Part shown: positions 60,800 through 64,000 of the stretch, piece by piece
How positions within the stretch are numbered: the stretch's first letter is position 1
Layout of the letters: every line of letters starts with the position of its first letter
Source of the DNA: Streptomyces griseosporeus
GTDB lineage: Bacteria; Actinomycetota; Actinomycetes; Streptomycetales; Streptomycetaceae
Assembly: GCF_014656055.1 (NCBI RefSeq)
Contig: NZ_BNBR01000002.1
Span: 933,164 to 997,163, forward strand
Direction of reading: 5' to 3'
Length of the DNA stretch: 64,000 nucleotides
Notes under the pieces: generated by a model
Databases searched by the model: none
The model's input: only the letters and a program-made list of their open reading frames with translations
What the model was told of the DNA's origin: nothing
Translations under genes and position numbers: made by a program

Positions 60800-60883
60800 A
60801 TGTTGCGTTCAGCCCTGCTCACCACGCGCGGTCACATCGACCTGCTGCGGGTGGTTTCCGCCGCGTGTCGCCGCGGCTGCTGA
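60800..60883 (+). CDS. Cysteine-type leader peptide upstream of sulfonate genes
   Basis: A 27-residue peptide of the actinobacterial leader class that precedes sulfur-uptake and cysteine genes: it has the conserved R-G-H-I-D-L-L-R-V core and ends A-C-R-R-G-C, with two Cys codons in its last five. Slow decoding of those codons when cysteine is scarce would alter folding of the following 150-nt leader and allow transcription of the ABC genes. There is no ribosome site; the promoter position suggests leaderless translation. Confidence 0.8.
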   Translation: MLRSALLTTRGHIDLLRVVSAACRRGC

Positions 60884-60973
60884 CGCCTTTCCCCTCCCGG
60901 CTTTCGCCCTTTCTCCTCTCCCGTGCCTCCGGCCGGCCGTGACGCGCTGCCCGCACTCCCCGTGAACGCGATG

Positions 60974-61003
60974 CCGCACGCGTCCGCCCGTCCGCGGGTG
61001 CGG
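60974..61003 (+). promoter_or_regulatory. Possible attenuator hairpin before the ABC permease
   Basis: CCGCAC (60974-60979) can pair with GTGCGG (60998-61003), with further GC pairing inside the loop (CCGCCCG with CGGG). It lies between the leader stop and the permease start, with GGAG following. Alternative pairings in this GC-rich leader are many, so this is a candidate only. Confidence 0.35.
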
Positions 61004-61037
61004 TTCCCCACCGCTCGCCCTCCTCCCCGGAGTCCTC

Positions 61038-61913
61038 ATGAGCATCAGCCATGCCCCGCCCGCGCATCAATCCGACATACCGGCTATATCCAAGGATGAG
61101 GAGTCCCCGCTCGACCTTCAGCCCCTCGTCCCCGCCTCCGCCCGCCGCGCCCGAGTCCCCCGCTGGCTGCGCCGTACCACCGGCCCCGTCCTGCTCCTGC
61201 TGCTGTGGCAACTGCTCAGCGCCACGGGCGTGTTGCCGTCCGACGTGCTCGCCTCGCCGGGCCGGATCGCCGAGGTCGGCCGCGAGCTGGTGGCCGACGG
61301 ATCGCTGCCCTCCGCCATGGCGACCTCGCTCCGGCGCGTCGCGGCCGGACTGCTGTTCGGCACCGTCGTCGGCACCGGACTCGCCCTGGTGTCGGGGCTG
61401 TTCCGGATCGGCGAGGACCTGGTGGACGCGCCGCTGCAGATGCTGCGGACGGTGCCGTTCGTCGGGCTGATCCCGCTGTTCATCATCTGGTTCGGCATCG
61501 GCGAAACCCCGAAGACCGCCATCATCACGCTCGGCGTGACGTTCCCGCTCTACCTCAATGTCTACGCCGGTATCCGTGGCGTGGACGCCCAGTTGATCGA
61601 GGCGGGCGAGTCGCTGGGGCTGTCCCGCTGGGGACTCGTGCGGCATGTCGTCCTGCCGGGCGCGCTGCCCGGCGCGCTGACGGGGCTGCGCTACTCGCTC
61701 GGCATCGCCTGGCTGGCGCTCGTCTTCGCCGAGCAGGTCAACGCCGACTCCGGCATCGGGTTCCTCATGGTGCAGGCGCGGGACTTCCTGCGGACCGACG
61801 TGATCGTGGTCTGCCTGATCGTCTACGCCTTCCTCGGCCTGCTCGCCGACTTCATCGTCCGCTCCCTGGAAAGGCTGCTGCTGCAATGGCGACCGACGTT
61901 CACCGGCCGGTGA
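61038..61913 (+). CDS. ssuC: ABC transporter permease, aliphatic sulfonate type
   Basis: A 291-residue permease with about six membrane helices. The cytosolic coupling (EAA) motif reads E-A-G-E-S-L-G-L-S-R-W-G-L-V and is followed by L-P-G-A-L-P-G-A-L-T-G-L-R. It belongs to the SsuC/TauC/NrtB group. ATG at 61038 follows GGAG. It is first in an operon with ATPase, binding-protein and SsuD-like genes behind a Cys leader peptide, which together support sulfonate import as a sulfur source. Confidence 0.88.
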   Translation: MSISHAPPAHQSDIPAISKDEESPLDLQPLVPASARRARVPRWLRRTTGPVLLLLLWQLLSATGVLPSDVLASPGRIAEVGRELVADGSLPSAMATSLRRVAAGLLFGTVVGTGLALVSGLFRIGEDLVDAPLQMLRTVPFVGLIPLFIIWFGIGETPKTAIITLGVTFPLYLNVYAGIRGVDAQLIEAGESLGLSRWGLVRHVVLPGALPGALTGLRYSLGIAWLALVFAEQVNADSGIGFLMVQARDFLRTDVIVVCLIVYAFLGLLADFIVRSLERLLLQWRPTFTGR

Positions 61914-62674
61914 GCCGCTTTGCCGTCCATGTCGAAGGGCTCACCCGCTCCTTCGACGGACGTGCCGTCATCGACGCTCTGGACCTGGACGTGCGGCCGG
62001 GCGAGTTCGTCGCCCTGCTCGGCCGCAGCGGCTGCGGCAAGTCCACCCTGCTGCGCGTCCTCGCCGGACTGGACCGCGAGATCGAGGGCACCGTCCTGGT
62101 GCCGCGCCGCAAGGCCGTCGCCTTCCAGGCACCGCGGCTGATGCCGTGGAAGAGGGTGTGGCGCAACGTGCTGCTCGGCCTGCCCGGCAAGCCGGAGCGG
62201 GCGGTGGCGGAGCAGGCGCTCGACGAGGTCGGCCTCGGTCACCGCTCGCAGGCCTGGCCGAAGACGCTGTCGGGAGGCGAGGCACAGCGCGCCTCGCTCG
62301 CCCGCGCGCTGGTCCGCGAGCCCGATCTGCTGCTGCTCGACGAACCCTTCGGGGCCCTCGACGCGCTCACCCGCATCAAGGCCCAGCGTCTGGTGGGCGA
62401 GGTGTGGCAGCGGCGTGGCTGCGCCGTCCTGCTGGTCACGCACGACGTTGAGGAGGCCGTCCTGCTCGCCGACCGCGTCCTGGTGATGGACGGCGGTGTC
62501 ATCGCGCACGAGCAGACCGTCGATCTCGACCGGCCGCGCGACATCGCCGACCCCCGCTTCGCGGAACTCCGGGCCTCCCTGTTGGAACGCCTCGGCGTGG
62601 ACACCGCCGCCGAAAGCCCTGGCATCGAAAGCCCTGCCGCCGAAAGCCCTGCCGTCAAGGCCTCCGCCGCCTGA
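61886..62674 (+). CDS. ssuB: ABC transporter ATP-binding protein, aliphatic sulfonate type
   Basis: A 262-residue nucleotide-binding subunit: Walker A G-R-S-G-C-G-K-S-T, signature L-S-G-G-E-A-Q-R, Walker B L-L-L-L-D-E-P-F-G-A-L-D and H-loop V-T-H-D-V-E-E-A. The ATG overlaps the permease gene by 28 bp; a GTG at 61910 overlapping its stop is the alternative. The C-terminal tail holds three copies of a 15-bp repeat encoding E-S-P units and is likely disordered. The operon context indicates sulfonate import. Confidence 0.9.
   Translation: MATDVHRPVSRFAVHVEGLTRSFDGRAVIDALDLDVRPGEFVALLGRSGCGKSTLLRVLAGLDREIEGTVLVPRRKAVAFQAPRLMPWKRVWRNVLLGLPGKPERAVAEQALDEVGLGHRSQAWPKTLSGGEAQRASLARALVREPDLLLLDEPFGALDALTRIKAQRLVGEVWQRRGCAVLLVTHDVEEAVLLADRVLVMDGGVIAHEQTVDLDRPRDIADPRFAELRASLLERLGVDTAAESPGIESPAAESPAVKASAA
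62606..62650. repeat. Three 15-bp in-frame repeats at the ssuB 3' end
   Basis: Units GCCGCCGAAAGCCCT, GGCATCGAAAGCCCT and GCCGCCGAAAGCCCT at 62606-62650 encode A-A-E-S-P / G-I-E-S-P / A-A-E-S-P just before the stop. Confidence 0.9.
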
Positions 62675-62763
62675 CTCCACTCCTCCTCCGTCCCCTCTTC
62701 CGTCCCCTCCTCCCGCCCGTCCCTCCCCCTCTTCTCTCGCCCCATCCGATGAACGGACACCCC

Positions 62764-63789
62764 ATGCGACGACATCTCGTCCCCGCCGCGCTGCTGCTCC
62801 CCCTCGCTCTTCTGCTGTCGGCGTGCGGCGGGAACTCGGCCGCGCAGACCTCGACCGGCACCGACGGCCACGGCTCCCTCACCCTCCAGGTCGGTGACCA
62901 GAAGGGCGGTTCGGAGGCCGTGCTGCGGGCCGCCGGAGAACTGAAGGACCTCGACTACACGATCAAGTGGTCCACCTTCACCTCGGGCCCGCCGCTCCTC
63001 GAAGCCGTCAACGCCAAGGCCGTGGACATCGGCGGCGTCGGCAACACCCCGCCCGTCTTCGCCGCGGGCGCCGGCTCGAAGATCACGGTCGTGGCCGCCT
63101 GGCACGGCACCTCCAAGGGCGACACCATCCTCGTCCCGAACGACTCCAAGCTGACCTCGCCCCGGCAGCTCAAGGGCCGGTCCGTGGCCGTCGCCCAGGG
63201 CTCCTCCGCCCACTACCAGCTCGTCGCCTCGCTGAAGAAGGCCGGCCTCACCCTGGGCGACGTCAAGGTCAAGTACCTCCAGCCGGCCGACGCGCTGGCC
63301 GCGTTCACCAGCGGCAAGGTGGAGGCGTGGGCGGTCTGGGACCCGTACACCTCGCAGGTGCTCCAGGCGAAGCGGGGCCGTGTGCTGACCACGGGTGACG
63401 GCGTCACCAACGGGCTCACGTTCCAGGTCGCGGCGCCGAGCGCGCTGAAGGACGGGCGGAAGGCCGCGGCGATCAAGGACTACCTGGAGCGGCTGCGGCG
63501 CGCCCAGGAGTGGGTGTACGCGCACCCGGAGAAGTGGGCCGAGGTCTGGGCCAAGGACACCGGGCTGCCGTACGAGGTGGCGCTCGCCTCCGTCCGGCGG
63601 ACCAACGCCACCCGGGTCCCCGTCGCCGTCGACGACGCGCTGATCGCCTCCGAGCAGCAGATCGTCGACACCTTCGCCGGCCTGAAGCTGATCCCGCGGA
63701 AGGTCGACTTCGGGTCCTTCGTCGACACCCGCTTCAACGGCGGCCTGCCCCCGTCCACCTCCGCGCCCCGGCCCTCGAAGGAGTCCTGA
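62764..63789 (+). CDS. ssuA: Sulfonate ABC transporter substrate-binding lipoprotein
   Basis: A 341-residue lipoprotein. The signal peptide ends in L-L-L-S-A-C (lipobox, Cys at about residue 21). The two-lobed NMT1/SsuA-like domain has G-P-P-L-L-E-A-V-N-A-K, V-D-I-G-G-V-G-N-T-P-P and E-A-W-A-V-W-D-P-Y-T, the ligand-cleft motifs of aliphatic sulfonate binders. ATG at 62764 is chosen; an ATG at 62749 adds five residues before the basic start. A 65-nt pyrimidine-rich tract separates it from ssuB. Confidence 0.9.
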   Translation: MRRHLVPAALLLPLALLLSACGGNSAAQTSTGTDGHGSLTLQVGDQKGGSEAVLRAAGELKDLDYTIKWSTFTSGPPLLEAVNAKAVDIGGVGNTPPVFAAGAGSKITVVAAWHGTSKGDTILVPNDSKLTSPRQLKGRSVAVAQGSSAHYQLVASLKKAGLTLGDVKVKYLQPADALAAFTSGKVEAWAVWDPYTSQVLQAKRGRVLTTGDGVTNGLTFQVAAPSALKDGRKAAAIKDYLERLRRAQEWVYAHPEKWAEVWAKDTGLPYEVALASVRRTNATRVPVAVDDALIASEQQIVDTFAGLKLIPRKVDFGSFVDTRFNGGLPPSTSAPRPSKES

Positions 63790-63790
63790 G

Positions 63791-64000
63791 ATGACCGTCC
63801 GCCTGCACTGGTTCCTGCCGACGGGCGGGGACGGCCGTACCCTCGTCGACCGGCACGCGTACGGCCCCGGCGACCGTCGCACCGTCGGCGGGGTCCGCGC
63901 GCCCGACCTCGCCTACCTGGCCCAGATCGCCAAGGCCGCCGAGCATCTGGGCTTCGAGGCCGTGCTCACGCCGACCGGCACCTGGTGCGAGGACGCCTGG
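63791..64000 (+). CDS. ssuD: FMN-dependent alkanesulfonate monooxygenase-like (SsuD), 5' part
   Basis: The first 70 residues of a luciferase-like monooxygenase, cut by the window end. L-H-W-F-L-P-T-G-G-D-G-R matches the SsuD start (W-F-x-P-T-x-G-D), followed by A-P-D-L-A-Y-L-A-Q-I-A-K-A-A-E. ATG at 63791 is one base after the ssuA stop, so the two are tightly coupled. The enzyme would release sulfite from sulfonates taken up by the ABC system. Confidence 0.85.
   Translation, partial: MTVRLHWFLPTGGDGRTLVDRHAYGPGDRRTVGGVRAPDLAYLAQIAKAAEHLGFEAVLTPTGTWCEDAW

Noticed and set aside
1..64000. tRNA, rRNA, insertion sequence, prophage or integrase genes
   Set aside because: I saw no cloverleaf with a CCA-adjacent acceptor, no rRNA-like stretch, and no transposase or integrase motif in either strand.

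Overview
The window is a 64 kb piece of a very GC-rich actinobacterial chromosome, almost certainly Streptomyces. The reasons are the strong third-position G/C bias, frequent GTG starts, many ATGA/GTGA stop-start overlaps, and families typical of the genus (DUF6421, a DUF6214-like protein, Rv1733c family, orphan LuxR, PL3 pectate lyase, CBM2 esterase, F420-dependent enzymes). It reads as a linear-chromosome arm or core-flank region: mostly one- to three-gene units, many with their own regulator, no rRNA or tRNA, no insertion sequence or phage, and no obvious antibiotic cluster.

Layout. 1-7.4 kb: end of a PlsC acyltransferase, a frameshifted epimerase-like gene divergent from a LysR regulator, a transglutaminase-like protein, then a tightly overlapping DUF6421 / SDR / threonine-aldolase operon and a GDPD phosphodiesterase. 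7.4-14.3 kb: small metabolic enzymes (GNAT, two VOC proteins, aldo/keto reductase), an ECF-type sigma factor with a repeat-rich membrane partner, and a GT2-GtrA / mannosyltransferase pair. 14.3-24.2 kb: a MarR-FUSC exporter operon with a clear operator, DUF5134, an M56 peptidase, PAP2, GNAT, HAD, a TetR regulator with a palindromic operator, and the divergent LVIVD / DUF305 secreted pair. 24.2-32.6 kb: FprA-type reductase, an ArsR regulator divergent from an Old Yellow Enzyme with two matched operators, and a 1,420-residue CtpI-like P-type ATPase with a low-complexity companion. 32.7-35.2 kb: a plant-polysaccharide module (CE1-like esterase with CBM2, and a PL3 pectate lyase) divergent around a control region with LacI/CebR-like boxes. 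35.2-47.2 kb: PaaX / AidB-type dehydrogenase, a multidomain TerD protein, uracil-DNA glycosylase, a sugar-kinase-like protein, a CbiX-like protein without recognisable chelatase histidines, a lactonase and a second FUSC exporter. 47.4-53.7 kb: an Lrp/AsnC regulator with three palindromes, an orphan LuxR regulator, an F420 operon ending in an HTH-less LysR-like protein, and the archease / RtcB RNA-repair pair. 53.9-60.7 kb: CapA-like protein, small acidic proteins, azoreductase / HxlR, PP2C phosphatase, MFS exporter, YjbQ. 60.8-64 kb: a sulfur-assimilation unit consisting of a 27-residue Cys-ended leader peptide, SsuC-, SsuB- and SsuA-like ABC transporter genes and the start of an SsuD-like monooxygenase.

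Two themes recur. First, many regulators sit beside dyads placed where autoregulation or divergent control would be expected (MarR, TetR, ArsR, Lrp, HxlR, PaaX, CebR-like). Second, short tandem duplications of 9-51 bp cluster at the 3' ends of genes or just beyond them, several including stop codons. Functions are assigned from motifs and family knowledge only; no database search was run.
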